A stretch of DNA of 32,930 bases. It comes from Acidimicrobiia bacterium (GTDB lineage: Bacteria; Actinomycetota; Acidimicrobiia; IMCC26256; JAMXLJ01). A program made the position numbers and the translations under genes. Under the pieces are notes generated by a model that saw only the letters and a program-made list of their open reading frames with translations, was not told the origin of the DNA and did no database searches. Numbering within the stretch: the first letter of the stretch is position 1; each line of letters begins with the position of its first letter. Location: positions 1 to 32,930 of the forward strand of contig JAMXLJ010000020.1 in the NCBI GenBank assembly GCA_024281095.1, in the 5' to 3' direction. This document shows positions 14,645-24,128 of this stretch, piece after piece.

Positions 14645-14685
14645 TCTCGAAACCGCCCCCGTGCCCGGACCCGCCCGACCGGCAC

Positions 14686-14714
14686 ATTATCAGCGCGTGC
14701 ACCAAAATTGGGTG
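14686..14714 (-). promoter_or_regulatory. Candidate bldD promoter and symmetric upstream site
   Basis: On the minus strand GATAAT (14686-14691) is a good -10 about 40 bases before the ATG, in an otherwise GC-rich gap. Just upstream, 14700-14714 is a near-palindrome, CACC-N7-GGTG (caccaaaattgggtg on plus), which could be an operator or -35-region element. It does not match the BldD consensus closely, so autoregulation is only a possibility. Confidence 0.35.
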
Positions 14715-14738
14715 TTCTCGCGCTCGGCGCGCGAGAAC
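14714..14738 (-). terminator. Hairpin directly after rsmE
   Basis: A perfect 10-bp stem, GTTCTCGCGC (14714-14723) with GCGCGAGAAC (14729-14738), and a 5-base loop starts two bases after the rsmE stop. On the minus strand it is followed by ACCCAATTTT, a short T run a few bases away. It could end the hrcA-dnaJ-rsmE transcript ahead of the separate bldD promoter. Confidence 0.5.
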
Positions 14739-14740
14739 GG

Positions 14741-15496
14741 CTATTGCTCGCGCGAAAACATACCCGTTCGGCGACGGGAAGTGAACCCTCCCGAAACGGC
14801 TGTCGCCGCGGTACCCGCTCTGAGCAGGTACGGGCCGACCGCCACCTTCGGCGCGCCGGCGAGGCGTTCGCGCTCCGCGTCGTCAAAACCGCCTTCGGGA
14901 CCGACCGCGAGCAACCACTCACCGTCATCGGGGGGCGGCACCTCCCCGATGCCCTGCCCGTCACGCTCGGCGACCACGAGGCCGGGATGTCCGAGCAGCG
15001 GCCCGAGGGAGGTCTCGACGCGGACCTCCGGGAGACGGCTGCGCCGGCACTGCATCGCGGCTTCGCGGGCGACCCGCTCGAGGCGATCCCGAGCCGCGGC
15101 GCTGCGGCTGCCGTCCCACCGGACGACCGAGCGCGCCATCGTGACGGCCACGATGCGGTCCACTCCGAGCTGGGTGAGCTGGCTCGTGACGACTTCGGGT
15201 GTGTCGCCCTTCGTGACGCCGAACGCGACCGCGAGCCCGGGTGCGAGAACGGGCTCGGCCCGCACGTCGCCGGTCGCCTCGAGCTGCAGCTCCCCGCTGC
15301 CGGCCGTCGCGACCCGATACGGCCGCCAGAGACCGGTCCCGTCGCCGGCGGTCACGGCCTCACCCACGCGCAGGCGGCGCACCCGCTGGAGGTGGTGGCC
15401 GTCGCGACCGCCGACGTGGCAGTGGTCCGAAAGCTCCTCGAGCAGCACGTGCGCCACCGCGGGATACGCCGCCGCGAAGCCGGCCGGCGGCTCCAC
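14741..15496 (-). CDS. rsmE: 16S rRNA m3U1498 methyltransferase RsmE
   Basis: SPOUT-class methyltransferase that makes m3U1498 in 16S rRNA using S-adenosylmethionine. The 251-residue protein has the N-terminal PUA-like part (HHLQRVRRLRVGEAV) and a deep trefoil knot domain. The latter shows VTKGDTPEVVTSQLTQLGVDRI, REAAMQCRRSRLPEV and GPEGGFDDAE, and ends in VGPYLLRAGTAATA. The usual ILR-TETA motif is LLRAGTAATA here. The start is GTG 15496, two bases after the dnaJ stop. dnaJ-rsmE is the standard order in Gram-positive bacteria. Confidence 0.92.
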   Translation of the reverse strand: MEPPAGFAAAYPAVAHVLLEELSDHCHVGGRDGHHLQRVRRLRVGEAVTAGDGTGLWRPYRVATAGSGELQLEATGDVRAEPVLAPGLAVAFGVTKGDTPEVVTSQLTQLGVDRIVAVTMARSVVRWDGSRSAAARDRLERVAREAAMQCRRSRLPEVRVETSLGPLLGHPGLVVAERDGQGIGEVPPPDDGEWLLAVGPEGGFDDAERERLAGAPKVAVGPYLLRAGTAATAVSGGFTSRRRTGMFSREQ

Positions 15497-15498
15497 CG

Positions 15499-17644
<2,146 letters not shown>

Positions 17645-17661
17645 GCTGCTCACCTGGCCGG

Positions 17662-17688
17662 TTAGCACTCGATTCTACCGAGTGCCAG
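17662..17688 (-). promoter_or_regulatory. CIRCE operator of hrcA-dnaJ
   Basis: TTAGCACTC (17662-17670), nine bases, then GAGTGCCAG (17680-17688) on the plus strand. This matches the consensus TTAGCACTC-N9-GAGTGCTAA in all but two positions of one arm. It lies just upstream of hrcA, as expected for autoregulation. The imperfect arm and spacer overlap the last codons and stop (17675-17677) of hemW, so coding constraint may explain the two mismatches. Confidence 0.93.
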
Positions 17689-18787
17689 CGGGACCTACAC
17701 CGGCCATGAGACGTACGGTGACCTCGGACGCGAGCAGCCGGCCGCGAAGGGTGAGCCGCCAGCGCCCCTCCTCGCGTTCCAGCAGGCCTGCTTCCGACAA
17801 CGGGATTGCGACCGGCTCGGCGGCCTCCGGGAGCGCCACGCCCGCCCGGGTCCGCAGGCCGAGCGAGATCTCCTCCTCGGCCCGGACACGCTCGTCGATG
17901 TTCTCGCCCCCGGCTTCGGGCGGCCTCCCCGCGAGCACGCGCTCGACGTAGCGCTCCGGCGTGCGCACGTTCCACCATCGCCGGGCGCCGGTATGACCAT
18001 GTCCTGCGCAGCCGATGGCGACGTACTCCCCACCCGTCCAGTACAGCTGGTTGTGACGGCACTCTTCGCCCGGCCGGGCCCAGTTGGAGATCTCGTACCA
18101 GGAGAACCCCGCGCGCCCGAGCATGTCGTCGGCGATCGCGTACTTGTCGGCCTGGTCGTCATCGTCGGGAGCGGGACGCTTGCCGTCGGCGACCATCCGG
18201 CCGAGTGGTGTGCCGGGCTCGACCGTCAGCGCATACGCGCTCACGTGGTCTGGCTGCAACGCGAGCGCATCGTGCAGCGTGGCGCGCCAGTCGTCGAGCG
18301 ACTCGCCGGGCGTGCCGTAGATCAGGTCGAGGTTGAGCCGCCGGAACCCGCAGCGCCGCGCGGCCGCGACCGCGAGCGCAACGTTGTCGCGATCGTGGGT
18401 GCGACCCAACGCACGCAGAACATGGGGTCGCATCGACTGCACACCGAAGGACAAGCGGTTGACGCCGCCGGCCGCGTAGCCGCCGAGCTTCGCGTCGTCG
18501 ACGGAATCGGGATTGCACTCGACGGTGATCTCGACCCCGGGCTCGACCGGGATCTCGCGCAGGATCGACGACAGCTGCTCGGGAGTCAGCAGCGACGGTG
18601 TGCCTCCGCCGAAGAAGACGCTCGAAGCGGGGCGAAGCTCGCCGGACGCGACGCGCCGCCGCACGTCGACGACACTCGCGTCGACGTAGCGCTGCACGAG
18701 ATGGGCGCGGTCGGTCCACGTCGCGAAGTCGCAGTAGTCGCAGCGCACCGTGCAGAACGGCACGTGTACGTAGACGCCGAAGGGCAC
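17675..18787 (-). CDS. hemW: Heme chaperone HemW (radical SAM)
   Basis: Radical SAM family member related to coproporphyrinogen III oxidase HemN but acting as a heme-binding chaperone for respiratory enzymes. The 370-residue protein has the cluster motif CTVRCDYC (Cys12, Cys16, Cys19) and FFGGGTPS. HNQLYW (245-250) is the HNxxYW signature that separates HemW from true HemN. The start is GTG 18787 (MPFGVYVHVPFC); ribosome site weak. It lies upstream of hrcA, as in many Gram-positives, and its stop falls inside the hrcA operator. A heme chaperone near an aa3/caa3 oxidase cluster fits but the link is not direct. Confidence 0.92.
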   Translation of the reverse strand: MPFGVYVHVPFCTVRCDYCDFATWTDRAHLVQRYVDASVVDVRRRVASGELRPASSVFFGGGTPSLLTPEQLSSILREIPVEPGVEITVECNPDSVDDAKLGGYAAGGVNRLSFGVQSMRPHVLRALGRTHDRDNVALAVAAARRCGFRRLNLDLIYGTPGESLDDWRATLHDALALQPDHVSAYALTVEPGTPLGRMVADGKRPAPDDDDQADKYAIADDMLGRAGFSWYEISNWARPGEECRHNQLYWTGGEYVAIGCAGHGHTGARRWWNVRTPERYVERVLAGRPPEAGGENIDERVRAEEEISLGLRTRAGVALPEAAEPVAIPLSEAGLLEREEGRWRLTLRGRLLASEVTVRLMAGVGPAGTR

Positions 18788-18820
18788 GCAGCCATGTTCG
18801 CGCCGGCCGCAGGCGGACCG

Positions 18821-18848
18821 CGCTCGGCGCTCGGCGCTTCGCGCTCGG
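18821..18848. repeat. Four tandem 7-bp units (CGCTCGG)
   Basis: CGCTCGG occurs at 18821-18827, 18828-18834 and 18842-18848, with a variant CGCTTCG at 18835-18841. It fills most of the 62-base gap between the anti-sigma stop and the hemW start. It may be slippage-generated; I see no function. Confidence 0.6.
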
Positions 18849-18849
18849 C

Positions 18850-19629
18850 TCAGGCGAGCTTGCCCAGGGCGACCGGCTGGTTCGCGCTCGTGACCACGCC
18901 GGGGTCCTGCTCGTCGGTGACGGCGAATCCGAGCACGTTGCCCTGGTAACGGAAGGCGGCGAGGCGTGGCTCGGGCCCCAGCACACCCGCCGACACCGCG
19001 GTCGGGGCCCCCGGGTCACCCACGAGCGCCCAGAGCTGGTAGGTGCGGCCCTTCTGCAGCGCGCCCAGACGGTCGCCGGTGAAGTAGCCGGTGCCGTCGG
19101 GAAGCACCGTGACATGTGCGCGGGTCGACCCGTTCGACGCAGCGAGCGCGACGGTACGGGCGCGCGCGTCGCCGCGCGCCGCGTCGTATGCACGCTGCAG
19201 AGTGGACCGGCCGATGGCGCGGTTGAGGTCGTTGATCTTGTGGTCCTGTTGGGCGACCTTCACCCCGAGCAGGATCGCGGCGACGGCCGCGATCGCCGCC
19301 ACCGCGGCCGCGACCCGGAACGATCGCGACCGACGACGACGGCGGGCCTCCTCGATCGATGTGGGTGCCGGCCCGGCAGGAGAAACCGGCGCGAGCGCGG
19401 GGAGGTCGCCGTGGATGGCGCCCGCGATGCGGTCCCATACCCCGACGGGTGCGTCACCGCCTGCGTTGGCCATCAGCGCGGCGAGCTCGCGGAACTGCGC
19501 GACCTCGGCGCGGCCGTCCGGGTCGGTCGACAGGAACCGCTCGACCTGGACCCGTTCGTCGTCGTCGACGGCGTCGAGCGCGTACGCGCCGAGGAGCTCG
19601 CGAAGTTCCTGCGGGTTCAACTCGACCAT
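18850..19629 (-). CDS. RskA-type anti-sigma factor
   Basis: Predicted single-pass membrane anti-sigma factor of 259 residues. The cytoplasmic N-terminal part (1-100, LRELLGAYALDAVDDDERVQVERFL) resembles anti-sigma domains. An Arg-rich stop (96-102) precedes a membrane helix (104-126), and the outer domain (about 150-259) has the RskA pattern GTGYFTGDRLGALQKGRTYQLWALVGD. The N-terminal domain has no Cys, so the HxxxCxxC zinc motif of ZAS anti-sigmas is absent. The start ATG 19629 lies inside the sigma gene, which it overlaps by 13 bases, implying coupled synthesis. The signal it senses is not apparent. Confidence 0.85.
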   Translation of the reverse strand: MVELNPQELRELLGAYALDAVDDDERVQVERFLSTDPDGRAEVAQFRELAALMANAGGDAPVGVWDRIAGAIHGDLPALAPVSPAGPAPTSIEEARRRRRSRSFRVAAAVAAIAAVAAILLGVKVAQQDHKINDLNRAIGRSTLQRAYDAARGDARARTVALAASNGSTRAHVTVLPDGTGYFTGDRLGALQKGRTYQLWALVGDPGAPTAVSAGVLGPEPRLAAFRYQGNVLGFAVTDEQDPGVVTSANQPVALGKLA

Positions 19630-20201
19630 GGCCCACCGATTCCGGCGTCGACGAGCGAGTTGCGCAGACGACCCAGGCCCGAGCGGATCCGGCTCTTGAC
19701 CGTACCCTCCGGCTCGTCGAGCAGTCGGGCGACCTCGCGGTAGGTGTGTCCCCCGAAGTACGCGAGCGCGATCGCGGCCCGTTCTCCGTCGGACAGGTCG
19801 TTGAGCGCGTCACGAACGTGGTCGGCCACGGTCAAATCCCAGACCTCGCGCTCGACGTCGTAGCCCGACTCGGCCGTCAACCGGGCGTCGCGCTCCTCGC
19901 GATTGCGACGTGACGTCTCCGACCGGATGAGATCCACGCTGCGACCGTGCGCGTTCGCGAGAAGGAACGAGCGCAGTGAGCCGCGCTCGGCATCGAAGCG
20001 ATCGGGCTCCTTCCAAAGGCGCAGGAACACTTCCTGCACCACCTCCTCGGCCAGCGCTCGTTCCCCGGTGAGACGCTGCGCGAGCGTGAACACCGCGGCG
20101 CCGTGGCGGCGGTACGCCTCGGCGAGCGCCTCCTCGTGGAAGCGCGCGATCCCGAGGACAAGCCGGGCGTCGCTCGCGTCGCGAATGTCGGCATTCCCCA
20201 C
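19617..20201 (-). CDS. ECF RNA polymerase sigma factor (SigK-like group)
   Basis: Extracytoplasmic-function sigma factor of 194 residues from GTG 20201. Region 2 is LAEAYRRHGAAVFTLAQRLTG...AEEVVQEVFLRLWKEPDRFD (about 26-71) with RGSLRSFLLANAHGRSVDLIR. Region 4 is LSDGERAAIALAYFGGHTYREVARLLDEPEGTVKSRIRSGLGRLR (136-180) with a clear helix-turn-helix. The frame stays open upstream, but 194 residues is the normal size and the upstream translation looks non-protein-like. The SD-like CGGAG touches the GTG directly and lies in a hairpin, so expression may be low or controlled. It is paired with the overlapping anti-sigma gene and divergent from an acyl-CoA dehydrogenase. Confidence 0.88.
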   Translation of the reverse strand: MGNADIRDASDARLVLGIARFHEEALAEAYRRHGAAVFTLAQRLTGERALAEEVVQEVFLRLWKEPDRFDAERGSLRSFLLANAHGRSVDLIRSETSRRNREERDARLTAESGYDVEREVWDLTVADHVRDALNDLSDGERAAIALAYFGGHTYREVARLLDEPEGTVKSRIRSGLGRLRNSLVDAGIGGPWSS

Positions 20202-20233
20202 CTCCGAACATTCGGAGCCGCCGCCGGCGGCGG
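20202..20233 (-). promoter_or_regulatory. Two abutting 16-bp inverted repeats before the sigma gene
   Basis: 20202-20217 is CTCCGAA-CA-TTCGGAG (plus strand) and 20218-20233 is the perfect palindrome CCGCCGCCGGCGGCGG. They touch each other and the sigma start codon. In the mRNA the first would fold into a 6-bp stem with a 4-base loop that hides the only SD-like GGAG. They may act as translational control or as DNA operators. Confidence 0.5.
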
Positions 20234-20246
20234 ATGAGAACGTCCC

Positions 20247-20382
20247 GTGCGGACGAAGCGGAGCTTCGCCGGGCGAAGCCCACACGAGCCGGAGCGGAAG
20301 GAGCCATGAACAACGTGCGGACGAAGCGGAGCTCCGCCGGGCGAAGCCCCCACGAGCCGGAGCGGAGGGAGCCATGAACAAC
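20247..20382 (+). repeat. Copies A and B of the 68-bp leader element, in tandem
   Basis: Copy A is 20247-20314 and copy B 20315-20382, a direct tandem duplication differing at a few positions; the first seven bases of a third unit follow (20383-20389). Each unit runs from GTGCGGACGAAGCGGAGC to GGAGCCATGAACAAC. It holds an inverted repeat (GCTTCGC-CGG-GCGAAGC in copy A) and ends in a strong Shine-Dalgarno plus ATG. A third, diverged copy precedes ybeY. The small frame in each unit ends in (R/K)EP-stop with TGA overlapping the next ATG. The units lie between the divergent sigma and dehydrogenase genes, but the ATG ending copy B is not in frame with the dehydrogenase. Confidence 0.88.
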
Positions 20383-20407
20383 GTGCGGATGACTACCCTC
20401 GCCGGCG

Positions 20408-21544
20408 ATGCCGACGAGCACGCTGCCGCCCGAGGCAGAGACGTACCGCCAGGAGGTACGCGCCTTCCTCGACGAGCACGCGCCCGGAGGTCGCTACCCG
20501 CCCGACTTCGGCCGCCGGCTCGCGCGGGCCGGCATGGTCGCACCCCACTGGCCCCGACCGTGGGGTCTCGATGCCTCACCGCTGCAGCAGCTCGCGATCG
20601 ACGAGGTGCTGCGCGAACGGCGAGCGCCACGGCCCGTCAACCCGATCGGCATCGGCTGGGCGGGCCCGACGTTGCTCGTCGCCGGTACCGACGAGCAGCA
20701 CCGGCGGTTCCTGCCGGGCATGCTCGACGGCTCGGAGATCTGGTGCCAGTTGTTCAGCGAGCCGGGCGCGGGCAGCGATCTTGCGTCGCTCACGACCCGA
20801 GCCGAGCGTGACGGCGCCGAGTGGGTCGTGACGGGCCAGAAGATCTGGACGACCGGTGCGCACGTCGCCCGCTACGGCATCCTGCTCGCACGCACGGACC
20901 CGGACGCCGAAGCACATCACGGCATCTCGTACTTCGTGCTCGACATGCAGTCACGGGGCATCACGATCCGACCCATTCGACAAATGGACGGGTCGGCCGA
21001 TTTCAACGAGGTGTTCCTCGACGGTGTGCGGATCCCCGCATCGTGTCTCGTCGGTGACGAGCACGACGGATGGCGCCTCGCGCGCGTCACGCTCGGGAAC
21101 GAACGGGTCTCGTTGTCGGGTGAGGGCGCGTTGTGGGGCATGGGGCCGACCGCGAACGACCTCGTCGAGATCGTTCGGCAGCACGGCGGCACGACCGACC
21201 CCGTGCTCAGGCAGCGCATCGCGGCGCTCTACGCCGAGGCGGCCGTGCTCGTGTTGATCCGCATGCGGACGCTCGCAGCGCGTCTGCGCGGGCTCGAACC
21301 GGGCCCCGAAGCGTCAGTGCGAAAGGCGCTCGCGGACGAGCACGGCCAGCGCGTCATGGCGCTCGCCGTCGAGCTCGCCGGGCCGTACGGAATGCTCGCG
21401 GATCGGGGACCGTTCGGAAGTGCGACGACGACGTGGGCCCAGGGTTACCTCTTCTCGCCCGCGTTGACGATCGGCGGCGGGACCGCGGAGGTTCAGCGCA
21501 ACATCATCGCCGAGCGCGTGCTCGCCCTCCCACGCGACGCCTGA
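20408..21544 (+). CDS. Acyl-CoA dehydrogenase
   Basis: FAD enzyme that oxidises an acyl-CoA at the alpha-beta bond, in fatty-acid or related side-chain degradation. The 378-residue protein has the family signatures FSEPGAGSDLASL (116-128) and VTGQKIWTTGAHVARYGILLART (from 141), and the C-terminal GGGTAEVQRNIIAERVLALPR. The pattern recalls the FadE proteins of actinobacteria that act on bulky substrates, but substrate and catalytic base were not established. ATG 20408 is the first usable start because a stop in frame lies at 20390; no Shine-Dalgarno precedes it. It stands alone on the plus strand, divergent from the sigma gene and downstream of the tandem 68-bp elements. Confidence 0.9.
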   Translation: MPTSTLPPEAETYRQEVRAFLDEHAPGGRYPPDFGRRLARAGMVAPHWPRPWGLDASPLQQLAIDEVLRERRAPRPVNPIGIGWAGPTLLVAGTDEQHRRFLPGMLDGSEIWCQLFSEPGAGSDLASLTTRAERDGAEWVVTGQKIWTTGAHVARYGILLARTDPDAEAHHGISYFVLDMQSRGITIRPIRQMDGSADFNEVFLDGVRIPASCLVGDEHDGWRLARVTLGNERVSLSGEGALWGMGPTANDLVEIVRQHGGTTDPVLRQRIAALYAEAAVLVLIRMRTLAARLRGLEPGPEASVRKALADEHGQRVMALAVELAGPYGMLADRGPFGSATTTWAQGYLFSPALTIGGGTAEVQRNIIAERVLALPRDA

Positions 21545-21571
21545 ATCGCCGGCTGCATCACCGTCGGTACG

Positions 21572-21922
21572 TCACGCAGTGGCGCGGCGCAACGCGGCGA
21601 TCATCGCTTCGAAAAGCTCCTCATAGCGGGAGCCGCTGCCGGCTGCGCCGAAACCCAGGCCGTCCTCGAGCGTGACCGCCACGCGCGTCGCACCGCCGTC
21701 AGGCGTGACCGACACGAGCACCCGTAGCGGCAGCCACCGCTTCGGCACCAGCGACACGTCAAGCCGCGCGAAGACCGACGAGCCCGAGCGGGCTTCGATC
21801 CTGCCGCCACCGCTGTCGACGACCTTCGCACGTTGGCGGCGCAACGCGTTCACGACGCGCGAGCGCACGTCGGATGTGCCCGCCTCCACCGACCATTGCT
21901 CGCTGCGCGAGAAGGCCGGCAT
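21572..21922 (-). CDS. Small protein of unknown function downstream of lepA
   Basis: A 116-residue protein, probably cytosolic: no signal peptide or membrane segment. It looks like an alpha/beta domain with alternating strands (RIEARSGSSVFARLDVSLVP, LPLRVLVSVTPDGGATRVAVTLED) and a C-terminal helix (YEELFEAMIAALRRA), the layout of a small SRPBCC- or DUF-like domain. I do not recognise the family. The start ATG 21922 follows the lepA stop by ten bases, so it is probably cotranscribed with lepA. It converges on the dehydrogenase gene with a 27-base gap. Codon use matches its neighbours, supporting a real gene. Confidence 0.65.
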   Translation of the reverse strand: MPAFSRSEQWSVEAGTSDVRSRVVNALRRQRAKVVDSGGGRIEARSGSSVFARLDVSLVPKRWLPLRVLVSVTPDGGATRVAVTLEDGLGFGAAGSGSRYEELFEAMIAALRRATA

Positions 21923-21932
21923 CAGGCGCCCG

Positions 21933-23717
21933 TCATTCCTCGAGACGCAAGGCGGCGACGAACGCCTCTTGTGGAACCTCGACGCGGCCGATCTGCTTCA
22001 TGCGCCGCTTGCCTTCCTTCTGGCGCTCCAACAGTTTCCGCTTGCGGGTGATGTCGCCGCCGTAGCACTTTGCCAGCACGTCCTTGCGGCGGGCCTTCAC
22101 CGTTTCCCTCGCGATGATGCGGCCCCCGATCGCGGCCTGGATGGGGACGTCGAAGAGCTGGCGCGGGATGAGCTCGCGCAACTTCGTCGCCATCCGGCGG
22201 CCGTAGTCGTATGCGCGGTCACGGTGCACGATGGCCGAGAAGGCGTCGACCGGAACTCCGTTGAGCAGCACGTCGACCTTCGCCAGATCGGACGGGCGAT
22301 AGCCGGCCGGCTCGTAGTCGAGGCTCGCGTAGCCGCGCGTGCGTGACTTCAACTGGTCGAAGAAATCGAGGACGATCTCGGCGAGCGGCATCGTGTACAC
22401 CAGCTCGACCCGTTCCTCCGAGAGATACTCGAGCTTGGCCATCTCGCCCCGCCGCTGCTGGCACAGATCCATGAGCGTGCCGACGTATTCCGTCGGCGTC
22501 AGCACCGTGATGGTGACGTACGGCTCCTCGATGGATTCGACCGCGTTGGCCGGCGGCATCGCGGACGGGTTGTCGACGATCTCTTCCGCGCCTTCGGTGG
22601 TGTGCACGATGTACTCGACGTTGGGCGCGGTGGCGACCAGCTCGAGGTCGTACTCGCGTTCGAGGCGTTCACGCACGATCTCCATGTGCAGCAGGCCGAG
22701 GAATCCACAGCGGAAACCGAAGCCGAGCGCGCCAGAGGTCTCGGGCTCGTACGTGAACGACGAGTCGTTGAGGCGAAGCTTCTCGAGCGACTCCCGCAGA
22801 TCGGCGTACTCGTCGCCGTCGACGGGGTACAGCCCGCAGAACACCATGGGTTTCGGATCGCGGTAGCCCTCGAGCGCCTGACCGGGGCGGGCGGCGTCGG
22901 TGACCGTCTCACCGACACGGGCCTCGCCGACATCCTTGATGCCGGCGATCAGATAGCCCACCTCGCCAGGGCCGAGCGACGCAACGGGCGTGGGCGCGGG
23001 CAGTCGCACGCCGATCTCCTCGGCGTCGTGCGCGGCGCGGGCCTGCAGGAAGCGCAGCCGCTGCCCCGACGACATGGTGCCGTTGAACACGCGCACCGCG
23101 CTGACGACGCCGCGGTACATGTCGTAGTAGCTGTCGAAGATGAGGCCCTGCAGCGGCGCGTCGCCGTCCCCCTTGGGAGGCGGGATGTGCTCGATGATCG
23201 CGTCGAGCACTTCGGGCACGCCTTCACCGGTCTTGGCCGAGATCCGCAGGATGTCTTGTGCCGGGATGCCGAGCACGCGGTCGATCTCCTCGGCGACCCG
23301 GTCGGGCTCCGCCGCCGGAAGGTCGATCTTGTTGAGGACGGGCACGATCGCGAGGTCGTGCTCGAGCGCGAGGTACGTGTTCGCGAGGGTCTGAGCCTCG
23401 ATCCCCTGTGACGCGTCGACGAGGAGCACCACGCCCTCGCATGCGGCGAGGCTGCGGGATACCTCGTAACCGAAGTCGACGTGCCCGGGCGTGTCGATGA
23501 GGTGGAGGACGTGGCCCTTCCACTCGAGGCGCACGTTCTGCGCCTTGATCGTGATGCCGCGCTCGCGCTCCAACTCCATCGAGTCGAGATACTGAGCCCG
23601 CATCTCGCGGGGGTCGACGGCGCGCGTCAGCTCGAGGACCCGGTCGGCGAGCGTCGACTTGCCATGGTCGATGTGGGCGATGACCGCGAAGTTGCGGATG
23701 CGATCGAGCGAAGTCAC
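21933..23717 (-). CDS. lepA: Elongation factor 4 (LepA)
   Basis: Ribosome-associated GTPase implicated in back-translocation and 30S biogenesis. The 594-residue protein has AHIDHGKST (14-22), [20 protein letters not shown] and NKIDLP, then domains II, III and V. The LepA-specific C-terminal domain starts at [21 protein letters not shown], contains [14 protein letters not shown] and [26 protein letters not shown], and ends in FVAALRLEE. The start is GTG 23717 ([17 protein letters not shown]), the family start. It is divergent from rpsT. hemW, its frequent downstream partner, is separated here by the sigma/anti-sigma pair and the dehydrogenase. Confidence 0.97.
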   Translation of the reverse strand: MTSLDRIRNFAVIAHIDHGKSTLADRVLELTRAVDPREMRAQYLDSMELERERGITIKAQNVRLEWKGHVLHLIDTPGHVDFGYEVSRSLAACEGVVLLVDASQGIEAQTLANTYLALEHDLAIVPVLNKIDLPAAEPDRVAEEIDRVLGIPAQDILRISAKTGEGVPEVLDAIIEHIPPPKGDGDAPLQGLIFDSYYDMYRGVVSAVRVFNGTMSSGQRLRFLQARAAHDAEEIGVRLPAPTPVASLGPGEVGYLIAGIKDVGEARVGETVTDAARPGQALEGYRDPKPMVFCGLYPVDGDEYADLRESLEKLRLNDSSFTYEPETSGALGFGFRCGFLGLLHMEIVRERLEREYDLELVATAPNVEYIVHTTEGAEEIVDNPSAMPPANAVESIEEPYVTITVLTPTEYVGTLMDLCQQRRGEMAKLEYLSEERVELVYTMPLAEIVLDFFDQLKSRTRGYASLDYEPAGYRPSDLAKVDVLLNGVPVDAFSAIVHRDRAYDYGRRMATKLRELIPRQLFDVPIQAAIGGRIIARETVKARRKDVLAKCYGGDITRKRKLLERQKEGKRRMKQIGRVEVPQEAFVAALRLEE

Positions 23718-23803
23718 GAAGCCCCATTGTCGCCCAGAGGAAGCGCCGCCAAGGGACGCAGGCCGACCTCCCGGGCTCCGCCCGGGGCAGCCTTACCCGT
23801 CCT

Positions 23804-23811
23804 GCTACCCT
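23804..23811 (+). promoter_or_regulatory. Candidate rpsT promoter (extended -10)
   Basis: TGCTACCCT in the 133-base lepA-rpsT gap has a TAnnnT -10 (TACCCT, 23806-23811) preceded by TGC, an extended -10. It would give a leader of about 33 bases. No clear -35 is visible. A GC-rich inverted repeat (CCCGGGC...GCCCGGGG, about 23770-23787) lies just upstream. Confidence 0.35.
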
Positions 23812-23850
23812 GTCCTCGTTTCCCGGACAATTTTCGGAGCCCTGACGCGC

Positions 23851-24120
23851 ATGGCCAACATCAAGAGCCAGAAGAAGCGGATCCTCACGAACGAGAAGCG
23901 GCGTCGCCGCAACCTCGCGGTGCGTTCCGAGCTCAAGACCCGGGTGAAGCGGGCACGTGATGGCGCCGCGACCGGGGCCGAGGACGCGCAGGAGCGGCTG
24001 CGCCTGGCCCAGAAGCGTCTCGCCAAGGCCGGCGAGAAGGGCATCATCCACAAGAACCAGGCGGCCCGGCGCACCTCCCGGCTGATGCGCGACGCGGCGA
24101 AGCAGCTCTCCGGCGACTAG
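23851..24120 (+). CDS. rpsT: 30S ribosomal protein S20
   Basis: Small-subunit ribosomal protein that binds the 5' and 3' minor domains of 16S rRNA. The 89-residue product is very basic and helical. It has the hallmark opening MANIKSQKKRILTNEKRR and a C-terminal GIIHKNQAARRTSRLMRDAAK. ATG 23851 is preceded by CGGAG about 12 bases away. It is divergent from lepA and converges on holA, whose stop is only eight bases beyond; holA-rpsT-lepA is a common neighbourhood. Confidence 0.97.
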   Translation: MANIKSQKKRILTNEKRRRRNLAVRSELKTRVKRARDGAATGAEDAQERLRLAQKRLAKAGEKGIIHKNQAARRTSRLMRDAAKQLSGD

Positions 24121-24128
24121 CCGGCGGG

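Noticed and set aside
17645-17668. GTG 17668 as hrcA start
   Set aside because: It lies in the CIRCE arm; ATG 17644 has a good Shine-Dalgarno and matches the family start.
20374-20811. A gene starting at the ATG that ends copy B of the 68-bp element
   Set aside because: The frame runs through the dehydrogenase in the wrong register and its translation is Arg/Pro-rich without domain features.
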